From the NCBI GenBank assembly GCA_024239075.1, contig JANBVI010000005.1, forward strand, positions 45,108 through 109,107: a stretch of 64,000 nucleotides of DNA, in the 5' to 3' direction. This DNA comes from Fischerella sp. CENA71 (GTDB lineage: Bacteria > Cyanobacteriota > Cyanobacteriia > Cyanobacteriales > Nostocaceae). Of this stretch, positions 29,784 to 38,926 are shown piece after piece. Both the position numbers and the translations under genes were made by a program. The notes under the pieces are model-generated. The model ran no database searches, was not told where the DNA came from, and saw only the letters and a list, made by a program, of their open reading frames with translations. How positions within the stretch are numbered: the first letter of the stretch is position 1; the number at the start of each line of letters is the position of its first letter.

Positions 29784-31058
29784 ATGAACTCAAGAACTGA
29801 ACAACGCATAGCCTTGATTTCAGTCCATGGCGACCCAGCAATTGAAATAGGCAAAGAAGAAGCTGGAGGACAAAATGTTTATGTGCGCCATGTGGGCGAA
29901 GCTCTAGCCCAGCTAGGATGGCAAGTAGATATGTTTACCCGCAAAATCAGTCCAGAGCAAGATACTATTGTTCAACATCATCCGAATTGTCGAACAATAC
30001 GTTTGGAGGCGGGTGCTGTTGAATTTGTCCCTAGAGACAATTTATTTCCGTATTTGCCAGAATTTGTTGATAATTTTCTCGATTTCCAAAGAGACAATAG
30101 TGTTAATTATCCATTAATTCACACAAACTACTGGCTTTCTAGCTGGGTAGGAATGCGGTTAAAGAAAATTCAAGGTAGTAAGCAGGTTCATACATACCAC
30201 TCTTTAGGGGCCGTCAAATATAACACCATTAAGACTGTTCCTCTCATCGCCAGTACACGGTTAGCAGTGGAAAAAGAAGTATTAGAAACAGCAGAACGGA
30301 TTGTGGCGACAAGTCCACAAGAAAAAGAACATATGCGATCGCTCGTTTCCACAAAAGGTAAGATTGATATTATTCCCTGCGGTACTGATATTGAGCGATT
30401 TGGTTGTATTGATCACAAAACAGCAAGAATTCAGTTAGGTCTTAACCCCGAAGACAAAGTAGTTATGTATGTGGGGCGTTTTGACTACCGTAAAGGTATA
30501 GAAACCTTAGTGCGTGCAATAGCACAATCTCGATTCCGTGGTGAAAAAAATCTGAAACTGATCATTGGCGGTGGTAGTCGTCCGGGACACAGTGACGGTA
30601 TGGAACGCGAACGAATTGAAGGTATTGTTGCGGAATTGGGAATGAGCGACTTTACCATCTTTACAGGTCGTCTGAGTCAGGACATCTTACCTATTTATTA
30701 TGCTGCGGCTGATGTTTGCGTTGTTCCCAGTCACTATGAACCATTTGGATTGGTAGCTATAGAAGCGATGGCCAGCTATACACCTGTTGTAGCAAGTGAC
30801 GTTGATGGACTTCAGTTTACTGTTGTGTCTGAAGAAACTGGTTTGCTAGCACCACCACAGGATGAAGAAGGTTTTGCTGTAGCGATTGACCGAATTCTTG
30901 CTAATCCCTTATGGCGAGATCAATTAGGACAAGCTGCGAGAAAGAGAGTAGAAACCAAGTTTAGTTGGAATGGTGTAGCGGCTCAACTGAGTGAACTATA
31001 CACCCAGTTATTACAACCAAAAGTTCAAGAACAAGAACCATTATTACTGAGTTCATAA
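29784..31058 (+). CDS. GT4 glycosyltransferase, sucrose-phosphate-synthase-like
   Basis: A 424-aa GT-B glycosyltransferase. The N-terminal domain starts IALISVHGDPAIEIGKEEAGGQNVYVRHVGEAL, the glycine-rich acceptor/donor loop typical of sucrose-phosphate synthases and related enzymes. The C-terminal domain has GRFDYRKGIETLVRA and the E-x7-E motif EPFGLVAIEAM (near 318-328). There is no phosphatase (SPP) domain, so it resembles the minimal SPS of filamentous cyanobacteria. The likely product is sucrose-6-phosphate, but another sugar cannot be excluded. The ATG at 29784 is preceded by an AT-rich leader. Confidence 0.75.
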   Translation: MNSRTEQRIALISVHGDPAIEIGKEEAGGQNVYVRHVGEALAQLGWQVDMFTRKISPEQDTIVQHHPNCRTIRLEAGAVEFVPRDNLFPYLPEFVDNFLDFQRDNSVNYPLIHTNYWLSSWVGMRLKKIQGSKQVHTYHSLGAVKYNTIKTVPLIASTRLAVEKEVLETAERIVATSPQEKEHMRSLVSTKGKIDIIPCGTDIERFGCIDHKTARIQLGLNPEDKVVMYVGRFDYRKGIETLVRAIAQSRFRGEKNLKLIIGGGSRPGHSDGMERERIEGIVAELGMSDFTIFTGRLSQDILPIYYAAADVCVVPSHYEPFGLVAIEAMASYTPVVASDVDGLQFTVVSEETGLLAPPQDEEGFAVAIDRILANPLWRDQLGQAARKRVETKFSWNGVAAQLSELYTQLLQPKVQEQEPLLLSS

Positions 31059-31263
31059 TTTTTCAGTAATTCATAATAGGTAATTGGTAATGGCAAAAAA
31101 TTCAAGCAAGCTTAAGAGTATTCTGATGCTGGATTGACATTTTCCTAAAAGTCAATTGCCATTACCATAAAAGATGCACGTCGATACGATATCTCTATCA
31201 ATGTGCATCTCTTGTTTTCAAGAGCTATGTCAACCATTAAAGTTCATTGAGCGAAAAATTGTT

Positions 31264-32985
31264 GTGCAAACATTTGACTTTACCACTCTCAGCGCTGTTT
31301 GTAACGACATCCGCGCTCACTGGTTACCATCGCGCTTAGAACAAGTTTATCAGCGCGATCGCTATACTATTTCTGTTGCGCTACGTACCCTCAAACAGCG
31401 CGGTTGGCTAGAAATTTCTTGGCAACCCCAAGCTGCGCGTCTGCACATCGGTGATCCACCACCGCGATCGCCAGACACATTTACTTTTAGTCAACAGCTA
31501 GTTCATCAGTTGGGTAATTTAGCCTTAATCGCAGTTGATGCGATCGCACCTTGGGAACGAGTTGTTGATTTACAATTTGCTCGTCGTCCGGGAGAGGAAC
31601 CTCTGTATCACCTGTATGTAGAAGTCATGGGTAAATACAGTAATGTCATTCTCACTGATGCAAATAATATCATTATTACTGCTGCTCATCAGGTCAACCA
31701 ACAAAAATCGAGTGTTCGTCCCATCCTTACCGGACAACCTTATGAAACCCCACCTAGTCTGACTAATGCTATACCCAGTTTGAGCGAATCTCAACAACGT
31801 TGGCAAGAACGAGTGAGTCTAATTCCAACAGCGATTAAGCGACAGTTGTTGAAAAACTATCGTGGTGTTTCTCCAGCATTAGTACAGTCGATGCTGTTAG
31901 CTGCGAATATAGATCCAGAAACAAATACTGACACTCTGACACCCCAAGATTGGCAAAAATTATTTACACTTTGGCAAGAATGGTTGCAAAATCTAGCAGA
32001 CGAGAAATTTCAACCAGCTTGGACTACAGAAGGATACACTGTGATTGGTTGGGGTGGAATTGAACCAGCAACGGATATTCAAGAATTACTCAACCGCTAC
32101 TACACAGATCAACTTAATCAACAAACTTTCTCGCAACTGCGTCATCAACTGAGTCAGAAAGTTGGTAATCTTTTAGAAAAACTGCGGCTCAAAGCACAAA
32201 CTTTTCAACAACGCTTACAGCAATCGGATCGAGCCGATGAGTATCGTACCAAAGCTGATTTGTTGATGGCGTACCTGCAAAACTGGGAACCAGGAATGAA
32301 AGAAATCACCCTTCCTGATTTTGAGACTGGTGAGCCAGTAAAAATTGGACTAGAACCAGATAAGAATGCTGTACAAAACGCCCAAAATCTGTATAAACAA
32401 CACCAAAAACTCAAACGCGCCCGTGCTGCTGTCGAACCATTACTAGCAGAAGTCAACGCCGAAATCGAGTATTTAGAACAAGTCGAAGCTGCGATCGCTC
32501 AAATAGACAATTACACAACAGCAGCAGATTTGCAAGCCCTAGAAGAAATCCGTGAAGAATTAATTCAACAGCAGTATTTAGAAGAGCAAGAATACCGTAG
32601 TCGTAGTAGCAACGAAACCCCTGATAACTTTTATCATTACCGCACCCCTAACGGTTTTGAAGTCTTGATCGGTCGTAATAATCGACAGAATGACCAACTA
32701 ACCTTTCGTATCGCTGGCGATTATGACTTGTGGTTCCACACTCAAGAGATTCCAGGTAGTCATGTACTGTTACGGCTAGAACCTGGTGCTGTTCCAGACG
32801 AAGCAGATTTACAATTCACTGCTAATCTGAGCGCTTATTACAGTCGCGCTCGTCAAAGTGACCAAGTACCAGTAGTTTACACTCAACCAAAACACGTCTA
32901 TAAACCCAAGGGAGCTAAACCGGGAATTGCTATTTACAAACAAGAACGTATTATTTGGGGACAACCGCAGTTAGTTGGTAATTAG
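31264..32985 (+). CDS. rqcH: Rqc2/RqcH-type NFACT protein (fibronectin-binding-like)
   Basis: A 573-aa NFACT-family protein. In bacteria RqcH binds stalled 50S-peptidyl-tRNA complexes and recruits tRNA-Ala to add alanine tails. I start at GTG 31264 (MQTFDFTTLSAVCNDIRAHW), because the longer frame from 31174 adds 30 residues of unlikely composition. NFACT-N covers about 1-200. The coiled-coil middle (about 300-440) has several Gln/Glu-rich helices. NFACT-R near 470-560 has FEVLIGRNNRQNDQLTFR and DLWFHTQEIPGSHVLLR. Older annotations call these fibronectin-binding proteins. Confidence 0.88.
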   Translation: MQTFDFTTLSAVCNDIRAHWLPSRLEQVYQRDRYTISVALRTLKQRGWLEISWQPQAARLHIGDPPPRSPDTFTFSQQLVHQLGNLALIAVDAIAPWERVVDLQFARRPGEEPLYHLYVEVMGKYSNVILTDANNIIITAAHQVNQQKSSVRPILTGQPYETPPSLTNAIPSLSESQQRWQERVSLIPTAIKRQLLKNYRGVSPALVQSMLLAANIDPETNTDTLTPQDWQKLFTLWQEWLQNLADEKFQPAWTTEGYTVIGWGGIEPATDIQELLNRYYTDQLNQQTFSQLRHQLSQKVGNLLEKLRLKAQTFQQRLQQSDRADEYRTKADLLMAYLQNWEPGMKEITLPDFETGEPVKIGLEPDKNAVQNAQNLYKQHQKLKRARAAVEPLLAEVNAEIEYLEQVEAAIAQIDNYTTAADLQALEEIREELIQQQYLEEQEYRSRSSNETPDNFYHYRTPNGFEVLIGRNNRQNDQLTFRIAGDYDLWFHTQEIPGSHVLLRLEPGAVPDEADLQFTANLSAYYSRARQSDQVPVVYTQPKHVYKPKGAKPGIAIYKQERIIWGQPQLVGN

Positions 32986-33108
32986 TCAAATGAGAGGTTG
33001 TCGAGATCACGTTAAATTATTCTTAAAGATAGAAGCCAAATTTTTTGGTCTATTTCTTTTTTTGATAAAAATTAACTAAAAATCTGTGTTGCCTGCTACA
33101 ATCTTGTT

Positions 33109-33225
33109 AAGAAAGATTGCCCGTTGCGTTTTGGAAGCGCGATGTTTGGATTTCACTCTATATGAGAAGAGAACATAAAGGATAGCCTTGTTTATAGACC
33201 AGTCTGTTATGACTGGTCTTTTTTT
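33109..33225 (+). ncRNA. Candidate small RNA between rqcH and the porin
   Basis: A TACAAT -10-like box (33097-33102) is followed about 95 bases later by a strong intrinsic terminator, with no ORF between. A transcript of roughly 117 nt is predicted. No known RNA family was recognised. It may alternatively be a distal rqcH terminator region. Confidence 0.4.
33196..33225 (+). terminator. Strong intrinsic terminator
   Basis: AGACCAGTC (33196-33204) and GACTGGTCT (33211-33219) form a 9-bp stem followed by seven T. It lies 210 bases after the rqcH stop. Confidence 0.85.
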
Positions 33226-33343
33226 GTATCAACAAGTAAAAATTTTTTCAGTAATTCCTACATCATATTTATAAGACTTACGCACACACACAATTATCAT
33301 TGTTCGTTTGTAGTGAGTGAGGACTTTAGTCCTCACTACAAAC

Positions 33344-34966
33344 CTAGAAACTAAAGGTAGTTCTCAGTGCGCCAATGATAACGTTATCATTGTCACTGTT
33401 ATGATCCGGTGCAGTTAGCCAAATCACACCGGGGGTAATGGTAATGTTGTCGCTTAACTGATATTGGTAGAAAGCCTCGACGTGATATGAAGTATCTTCG
33501 TCCTCATCAATTTCACTGATGCTGGAATTAGTTACTTTCGGCTCCATACCAACGATGATACCTGCTACGCTACCTTTACTACCGAGGTCGGGAAATCCTA
33601 GAGTTACTGCCCAGTTCCAGATATCCAGTTTACCACGGTCAATAGTTCCTCCTTCTGTGGATAAGTTCTGAGCATTGGTGTAACCAACCCAACCACCCAA
33701 AACAAAATTATCATTGAGTTGATAAGTTGCTTCTAAACCATAGGAATTGCTGGAGAAAGGTACATCTACATTAAAATTGGAGTTCAAGAAAGATATTGGA
33801 TTTGCTCGATTGCTACCAGCACCCAATTCTTGATTGTAAGCATTGATGTAGGTTAAGCCAAGGGTTAGGCGATCGCTCGGTTGAAAAGTTAGCTGTGCTA
33901 GCGCGCCGTAAGGACCATTAAACAAACCGTTACTACCAGATGGATCATTGGGTGAACTCGCCAAATACGCTAAACTCAGCGCTAATGTATCGCCAAAGTT
34001 TTGCGTGACACCCAAACCTGCACCATCCATTTGGTAATAAATTGGGTTACGTGTACCAAAGGTCGATAACGCACCAAACGCACCGTCTCCATCAAACTGG
34101 TTGATTGTATTTGTAACGTCGTCTGCTGCACCTGCGTTAGCAATAGCAATTACTTCAGTACTATCACTTAGGGGAAATTTGTAAAATAATGCATCTATGA
34201 AAGCATCAGTTGTACCGTCCTCACCAGCAAAAAACAGATTACCTTCTGGTGTACCAATATCTGGGTTGAGAATATTATTAGCTTGAATTCTGGTAAACAG
34301 AGTATCTTTACCTGTGAAGCTGGTGTTAAATTCTACACGCGCTCTTGCCCCAAGGGTTGTATTGTTTCCTTTTGCATCAACACCATTGACATCATCTCCT
34401 CCCAGAACATCGGTAATCGCCATTACCACTTGTCCAGTTAATTTGGTTGTGGTAGAAAATTGATTTGCTTCCAATTCTGCGGTATGTGCTTCTAGTGTAT
34501 CTACACGACCCCGCAGAGTTGCCAACTCTGCCGAAAATTCTTCTTGCAGTCTTTGTAGTGCGGCTAAATCTTCTTTTGTCACCAACTCTGATGTCGCAGT
34601 AGCGATGATTTCGTTGACGCGATCTAAACATGCATTCAAACCTGCGGCGAACTCATAGCGCGTCATCGGCCGATTACCGCGATAAGTACCATTTGGGTAT
34701 CCAGCGATACAACCATAACGTTCTACCAGTGATTGTAAAGCTTGAAAAGCCCAGTCTGTGGGTTGCACATCTGACAATTGAGAAACCGAAGTTACTTGAC
34801 TCTGAACATTTTTGTTCTCAGCACTTTGATTCGGAGTGACTACTAATTGCGGTTGAGTGTTTTCCGAAGTTTTAATTGTTTCTCCTGCAAATGCAGTCGC
34901 ATCAACCAGTAGGATGGCGCCGAGAACTGCTGGACTCACCAACAGAGATTTCCAAAATTTTTGCAT
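33344..34966 (-). CDS. SLH-domain outer-membrane porin (OprB/SomA type)
   Basis: A 540-aa cyanobacterial porin. The signal peptide is followed by an SLH domain (DVQPTDWAFQALQSLVERYGCIAGYPNGTYRGNRPMTRYEFAAGL, about 67-112). A coiled-coil (about 118-165) anchors the protein to peptidoglycan. The rest is a beta-barrel with alternating polar/hydrophobic strands ending in aromatic TTFSF. Such porins pass ions and small solutes, and some are iron- or zinc-responsive. It diverges from znuA with 360 bases between, so co-regulation by metal is plausible. Specificity is unknown. Confidence 0.88.
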   Translation of the reverse strand: MQKFWKSLLVSPAVLGAILLVDATAFAGETIKTSENTQPQLVVTPNQSAENKNVQSQVTSVSQLSDVQPTDWAFQALQSLVERYGCIAGYPNGTYRGNRPMTRYEFAAGLNACLDRVNEIIATATSELVTKEDLAALQRLQEEFSAELATLRGRVDTLEAHTAELEANQFSTTTKLTGQVVMAITDVLGGDDVNGVDAKGNNTTLGARARVEFNTSFTGKDTLFTRIQANNILNPDIGTPEGNLFFAGEDGTTDAFIDALFYKFPLSDSTEVIAIANAGAADDVTNTINQFDGDGAFGALSTFGTRNPIYYQMDGAGLGVTQNFGDTLALSLAYLASSPNDPSGSNGLFNGPYGALAQLTFQPSDRLTLGLTYINAYNQELGAGSNRANPISFLNSNFNVDVPFSSNSYGLEATYQLNDNFVLGGWVGYTNAQNLSTEGGTIDRGKLDIWNWAVTLGFPDLGSKGSVAGIIVGMEPKVTNSSISEIDEDEDTSYHVEAFYQYQLSDNITITPGVIWLTAPDHNSDNDNVIIGALRTTFSF

Positions 34967-35247
34967 TTTTCCTCACACTAAATCGTCCCTTACACCCCTA
35001 TTCCCCTACAACCCTGGTTATTAGCCTAAAGTGCTAACCACAAATCAAAGTATATTTTTGATAGATTGCCATTCTGCTTGTTGAAAGCAGCTTTATTAAA
35101 AAGGATTCTCAACTAATCTACCAGTTATTAGGAATTTTTTTAATACTTAAGTCTAGAAACCATATGTTTTAATTTTGAATTCTCCGAAAGGCTGACTTGC
35201 TTCCTTCCCTACAGCCTATCGTTTGACGTCAGTTCTCAAATATTTTA

Positions 35248-35299
35248 TGAGAATGATACTTATTTTAGTATAGAAGAGGTAGAATAAGTCTCATTGTCA
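35248..35299. promoter_or_regulatory. Pair of inverted Zur-like boxes before znuA
   Basis: Two 19-20-bp boxes face each other. TGAGAATGATACTTATTTTA (35248-35267) agrees at 16 of 19 positions with the reverse complement of AGAATAAGTCTCATTGTCA (35281-35299). They resemble AT-rich Fur/Zur-family sites around AATGAnA and lie just upstream of the znuA start. The assignment to Zur is inferred from context. Confidence 0.5.
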
Positions 35300-35329
35300 A
35301 GTTCAAATCCCTGGGGAGTTAACAGGACT

Positions 35330-36340
35330 GTGACACAAATTGCTAAAAAAAATAAATCCAAAAGTAGGATTGTATCTTTATTAACTTTTATAGTATTACT
35401 TACTGGATCTGGTTGTAATCAAACAAATACAAAAGGCTCAGTCAATAAAGAACAAGCACCTCAGGCGCAGGAAGCAGCATCTACACCTGGACAAAAATCA
35501 GGAAAAATTAAGGTAGTCGCAACGTTTTTACCGATATATTGGTTTACGAAAGCAGTAGCGGGGGATACAGCAGATGTGACAATCTTAGTACCTCCGGGAA
35601 CAGAAGTGCATGAGTATCAAGCAACACCGGAAAATGTGAAAGCGATCGCCACAGCCAATGTATTAGTTAAAAATGGCTTAGGTTTAGAAGAATTTTTAGA
35701 AACAACAGTTAAAAATGCTCAAAATCCGAAGTTAACACAAATAGATGCCAGTAAAAGCATTCAACCTATAGAAAAAATCTCACCTGTTGTAGAAACAGAA
35801 AATCATGAAGAAGAACACGACCATGAATATACAGGAGGGAATCCACATATCTGGTTAGATCCTGTTTTGGCAAAACAACAAGTTATTAATATTCGAAATG
35901 GCTTGATTGCAGCTAATCCTGCTAATAAACATATATATGAAACAAATGCAGCAGCTTATATAAAACAAGTAGATTCTTTAAATAATCAATATCAGCAAAC
36001 TTTACAAAAAAATCCTAGCTGTACATTTGTCACATTCCACGATGCTTATCCATATTTAGCCAAACGGTACAATCTCAAGCAAGTTGCAGTTGTAGAAATT
36101 CCCGAAGACCAACTGACACCAACAGATGTACAAAAAGCAGTCAACGCAGTAAAACAGTACAAAGTCAAGGCTTTATTTGGTGAACCAGGAATAGATAACA
36201 AATTATTGACAAGCCTTTCTAAAGACCTGAATTTAACTTTACGTGAACTAGATTCCTTGGAAACAGGATCAACAGATCCGCAACATTATTTTCAGGCAAT
36301 GCAAAATAATTTGCAAACTTTAGAAACAGTTTGTAAGTAA
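35330..36340 (+). CDS. znuA: Zinc ABC transporter substrate-binding lipoprotein
   Basis: A 336-aa cluster A-I metal-binding protein. I prefer GTG 35330 (MTQIAKKNKSK) because a purine-rich ACAGGA precedes it and a short signal with lipobox LTGSGC (Cys29) follows. The TTG at 35294 is the longest frame. Metal ligands are in FLPIYWF...PGTEVHEYQATP, NPHIWLDP and VTFHDAYPYL. A His/Glu-rich loop (NHEEEHDHEYTGGNPH) precedes the second ligand, favouring zinc over manganese. It is followed by znuC after 120 bases. Confidence 0.88.
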   Translation: MTQIAKKNKSKSRIVSLLTFIVLLTGSGCNQTNTKGSVNKEQAPQAQEAASTPGQKSGKIKVVATFLPIYWFTKAVAGDTADVTILVPPGTEVHEYQATPENVKAIATANVLVKNGLGLEEFLETTVKNAQNPKLTQIDASKSIQPIEKISPVVETENHEEEHDHEYTGGNPHIWLDPVLAKQQVINIRNGLIAANPANKHIYETNAAAYIKQVDSLNNQYQQTLQKNPSCTFVTFHDAYPYLAKRYNLKQVAVVEIPEDQLTPTDVQKAVNAVKQYKVKALFGEPGIDNKLLTSLSKDLNLTLRELDSLETGSTDPQHYFQAMQNNLQTLETVCK

Positions 36341-36415
36341 ATGTCATTGCTCATTTGTTATTCGTTATTTGTGATTTGTTATTTGACCTCTGTTTTGATC
36401 ACGTTTTATCGAATG

Positions 36416-36464
36416 ACCAATTACCAATTACCAATTACCAATTACCAATTACCAATTACCAATG
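36416..36464. repeat. Heptamer tandem repeat abutting the znuC start codon
   Basis: Six ACCAATT units and a final ACCAATG run from 36416 to 36464. The last unit contains the znuC ATG. No Shine-Dalgarno sequence is left. Confidence 0.85.
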
Positions 36465-37238
36465 AATATTAAAATTCCTATTCTGAAAGTTGAAGAATTA
36501 AGTGTCAAGAAGGGTAATTATCTGGCTATTTTTGATGTTTCTTTTGAATTATCACCAGGGACAAACACTGCTATAGTTGGTCCGAATGGTGCGGGTAAAA
36601 GTACTTTAGTACAAGCAGTTTTAGATTTGATTCCACGGACTACTGGCAGTATAGAAATACTTGGTCGTCCAGTAACTAGACTAGGAAATTTGTGTCATCA
36701 GTTAGGATATGTGCCACAACATTTTATTTTTGACCGTAGTTTTCCGATTTCTGTGAGCGAGTTGGTAGGTTTGGGATGGGTGAAGCAAGGCAAAAGAGAA
36801 AAGGTTTTTTCTCAAAACTTATGGCAGCAAAATCAGGAAAAAGCAACAGCTGTAACCTCTGCTTTACGACGAACTGACGCTTATCATCTGCGAAATCAAG
36901 CAATTGGTACTTTGAGTGGTGGTCAGTTAAAACGCGTATTGCTTGCTTATTGCTTGGTTATGCCGAGAAGATTATTAATATTAGATGAAGCCTTTGCTGG
37001 GGTAGATGTGCAAGGTGCAGCAGATTTTTACACCCTGCTAAATGAACTCAAGCAAGAAGAGGGTTGGACAGTCTTACAAGTTTCCCACGATATTGATATG
37101 GTCAACCGTTATTGCGATCGCGTGATTTGTCTCAACCAAACCATCGTTTGCACCGGAGTCCCAGAAGTTGCGCTTTCACCACAAAACCTATTAGCAACCT
37201 ACGGCCCAGGATTTAGCCGTTACCAACATAATCATTAG
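36462..37238 (+). CDS. znuC: Zinc ABC transporter ATP-binding protein
   Basis: A 258-aa ABC ATPase. Walker A is GPNGAGKST (about 40-48), the signature is LSGGQLKR, Walker B is LLILDEAFAG, and the switch His is in VSHD. It energises uptake of the metal bound by ZnuA through ZnuB. The segment GLGWVKQGKREKVF (about 103-116) is an insertion-like basic stretch. The start codon lies in a heptamer repeat without SD, which suggests weak or leaderless-like initiation or dependence on upstream translation. The permease gene is not directly next to it, as a regulator gene intervenes on the other strand. Confidence 0.9.
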   Translation: MNIKIPILKVEELSVKKGNYLAIFDVSFELSPGTNTAIVGPNGAGKSTLVQAVLDLIPRTTGSIEILGRPVTRLGNLCHQLGYVPQHFIFDRSFPISVSELVGLGWVKQGKREKVFSQNLWQQNQEKATAVTSALRRTDAYHLRNQAIGTLSGGQLKRVLLAYCLVMPRRLLILDEAFAGVDVQGAADFYTLLNELKQEEGWTVLQVSHDIDMVNRYCDRVICLNQTIVCTGVPEVALSPQNLLATYGPGFSRYQHNH

Positions 37239-37328
37239 AATGGGGATCGGGGATTGGGGATTGGGGATTGGGAACAGTTATAAAGAATAGCAATTGATAA
37301 CTGATAACTGATAACTGAAAACTGAATC

Positions 37329-37664
37329 TTACTCATCTAGATGTTCAGCAACGGCTTGATAAAGATGCAAAACATGGTGATCATGCAGGCTATAAAATAC
37401 ACGACGACCTTGTTTACGATAATTGACTAAGCGCATGACTCGTAAATTTCGCAACTGATGAGATACAGCAGATTCGCTCATCTCCAACGTCGCTGCTAAG
37501 TCACTGACACAAAGTTCTTTTTCTGCTAAAAGAGATAGAATTCGCAGACGATTAGCATCCCCTAAAAAACTAAAAAATTCTGCCATTCGTTGAGCTTTTT
37601 GGCTGTTGAGAACCTCAATTGAAAGGGGTTGCAAATCTTTTGTAAACATCTCGTTCTCTGACAA
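37329..37664 (-). CDS. SmtB/ArsR-family zinc-responsive repressor
   Basis: A 111-aa winged-helix ArsR/SmtB protein. The recognition region is [25 protein letters not shown] (about 51-75). The alpha5 metal site of SmtB/CzrA is complete: Asp95 and His97 (HDHHV) with His108 and Glu111 (AEHLDE). The alphaN Cys/His ligands of ZiaR/AztR are absent; only Cys52 of alpha3 remains. Known alpha5 sensors release DNA when zinc binds and usually control efflux or metallothionein genes. Here the gene sits inside an uptake cluster, divergent from znuB. Confidence 0.87.
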   Translation of the reverse strand: MSENEMFTKDLQPLSIEVLNSQKAQRMAEFFSFLGDANRLRILSLLAEKELCVSDLAATLEMSESAVSHQLRNLRVMRLVNYRKQGRRVFYSLHDHHVLHLYQAVAEHLDE

Positions 37665-37716
37665 TTTAATTAGTGAATAGAAACTAAACTTATGTACTTC
37701 ACAGATTGATGATTAT

Positions 37717-37734
37717 ATGTAAATAATATTACAT
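37717..37734. promoter_or_regulatory. Inverted repeat in the divergent repressor/znuB promoter
   Basis: ATGTAA-N6-TTACAT (37717-37734) overlaps the znuB ATG in a 68-base divergent spacer. It could be the operator of the neighbouring SmtB-type repressor. This is inference only. Confidence 0.35.
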
Positions 37735-38602
37735 GAGTTGCTTTAATGATTATCATTTTTATTGGTTAGCCGTCACCACAGTTAGTGACCTTTTAACCTT
37801 GCTACAGTTTCCCTTTATGCAGCGAGCGATCGCAGGTGCTGTATTAATGGGAATACTGGGTGGTTTGCTTGGCTGTTTTGTCACCCTGCGCCAATTGTCT
37901 TTTTTTAGTCACGCCGTCGGTCATGCGGCATTAGTCGGCGTAGCATTAGGTGTATTGCTACAGTTAAATCCTACTTTGATGTTGCTACCTTTCACATTGG
38001 TGTTTGGGGTAGTCGTGATTTACTTTATCGACAAAACTGATTTGGCTAGCGATAGCGTACTTAGTATAGTATTATCAGGAGCCTTAGCGATCGGCATAAT
38101 TTTAAGTAGCCTCATCCAAGGATATCGCGGTAACTTGATGGGAGTTTTATTTGGCGATATTCTGGCGATCGATCTTACAGACCTGATTTTAACCATGCTG
38201 GTGCTTATAGGAGGGAGCATATTTTTATTATCAACCCTGCGCCAGCAAATTTTGTTAACCCTTAATCTTGGTGTGGCAAAAGTCCAAGGAATTCCAGTAC
38301 AAATTTATCGATATGGATTTGTAATTTTGCTTTCATTAGCTGTGGCTGTAGCGATTAAGGCTGTCGGCGTTTTACTGGTGAATGCATTTCTAGTAATTCC
38401 CGCCTCCACAGCCAAATTGATGAGTCATCACTTTAGCCGCTTTCTCCTGCTGTCGGTGATTGTTGGTTCTACCACAAGCATAGCTGGCATAATTGCATCA
38501 GGTCTTTTTAACCTGGCTTCTGGTCCAAGTATTGTACTGCTACAATTCATCGTATTTATAGCTGTTTTCGGCTGGGTCAAGTTGATCAGCAAAAGTACAT
38601 AA
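37733..38602 (+). CDS. znuB: Zinc ABC transporter permease
   Basis: A 289-aa ABC-3-family permease with about eight hydrophobic spans. Family features include FMQRAIAGAVLMGILGGLLGCFVTLRQLSFFSHAVGHAALVGVALG and the cytoplasmic loop LNLGVAKVQGIPVQ that contacts the ATPase. The first 20 residues (MSCFNDYHFYW...) are longer than typical, so translation might begin further in. It forms the membrane pore for ZnuA/ZnuC, from which it is separated by the divergent repressor gene. It is followed by tRNA-Phe. Confidence 0.88.
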   Translation: MSCFNDYHFYWLAVTTVSDLLTLLQFPFMQRAIAGAVLMGILGGLLGCFVTLRQLSFFSHAVGHAALVGVALGVLLQLNPTLMLLPFTLVFGVVVIYFIDKTDLASDSVLSIVLSGALAIGIILSSLIQGYRGNLMGVLFGDILAIDLTDLILTMLVLIGGSIFLLSTLRQQILLTLNLGVAKVQGIPVQIYRYGFVILLSLAVAVAIKAVGVLLVNAFLVIPASTAKLMSHHFSRFLLLSVIVGSTTSIAGIIASGLFNLASGPSIVLLQFIVFIAVFGWVKLISKST

Positions 38603-38675
38603 TTTTTTTGGTTTACCTATTGCAATCTGAGAAAAAGTTTGATACATTGGTTAATCGTTGAAAACAAATGTTTTC

Positions 38676-38748
<73 letters not shown>

Positions 38749-38757
38749 TAACACACG

Positions 38758-38790
38758 AAACCCCTGCAAACACTGAGTTTGTAGGGGTTT
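38758..38790 (+). terminator. Terminator after tRNA-Phe
   Basis: AAACCCCTGCAAAC (38758-38771) pairs with GTTTGTAGGGGTTT (38777-38790), 14 bp with one wobble pair. It lies directly behind the tRNA. Confidence 0.75.
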
Positions 38791-38926
38791 AAAGTTTCTA
38801 AAAAACCTATTTCAGCCGTTTTTGGTGCTGTAAATTTAGTGTAATCTTATGCCATATTGGACATTTTTGGACGGGGTTAGTCAAAAGTTGGGGTAAATCA
38901 GGGCGCGCTGATTTACCTATTTCAAG

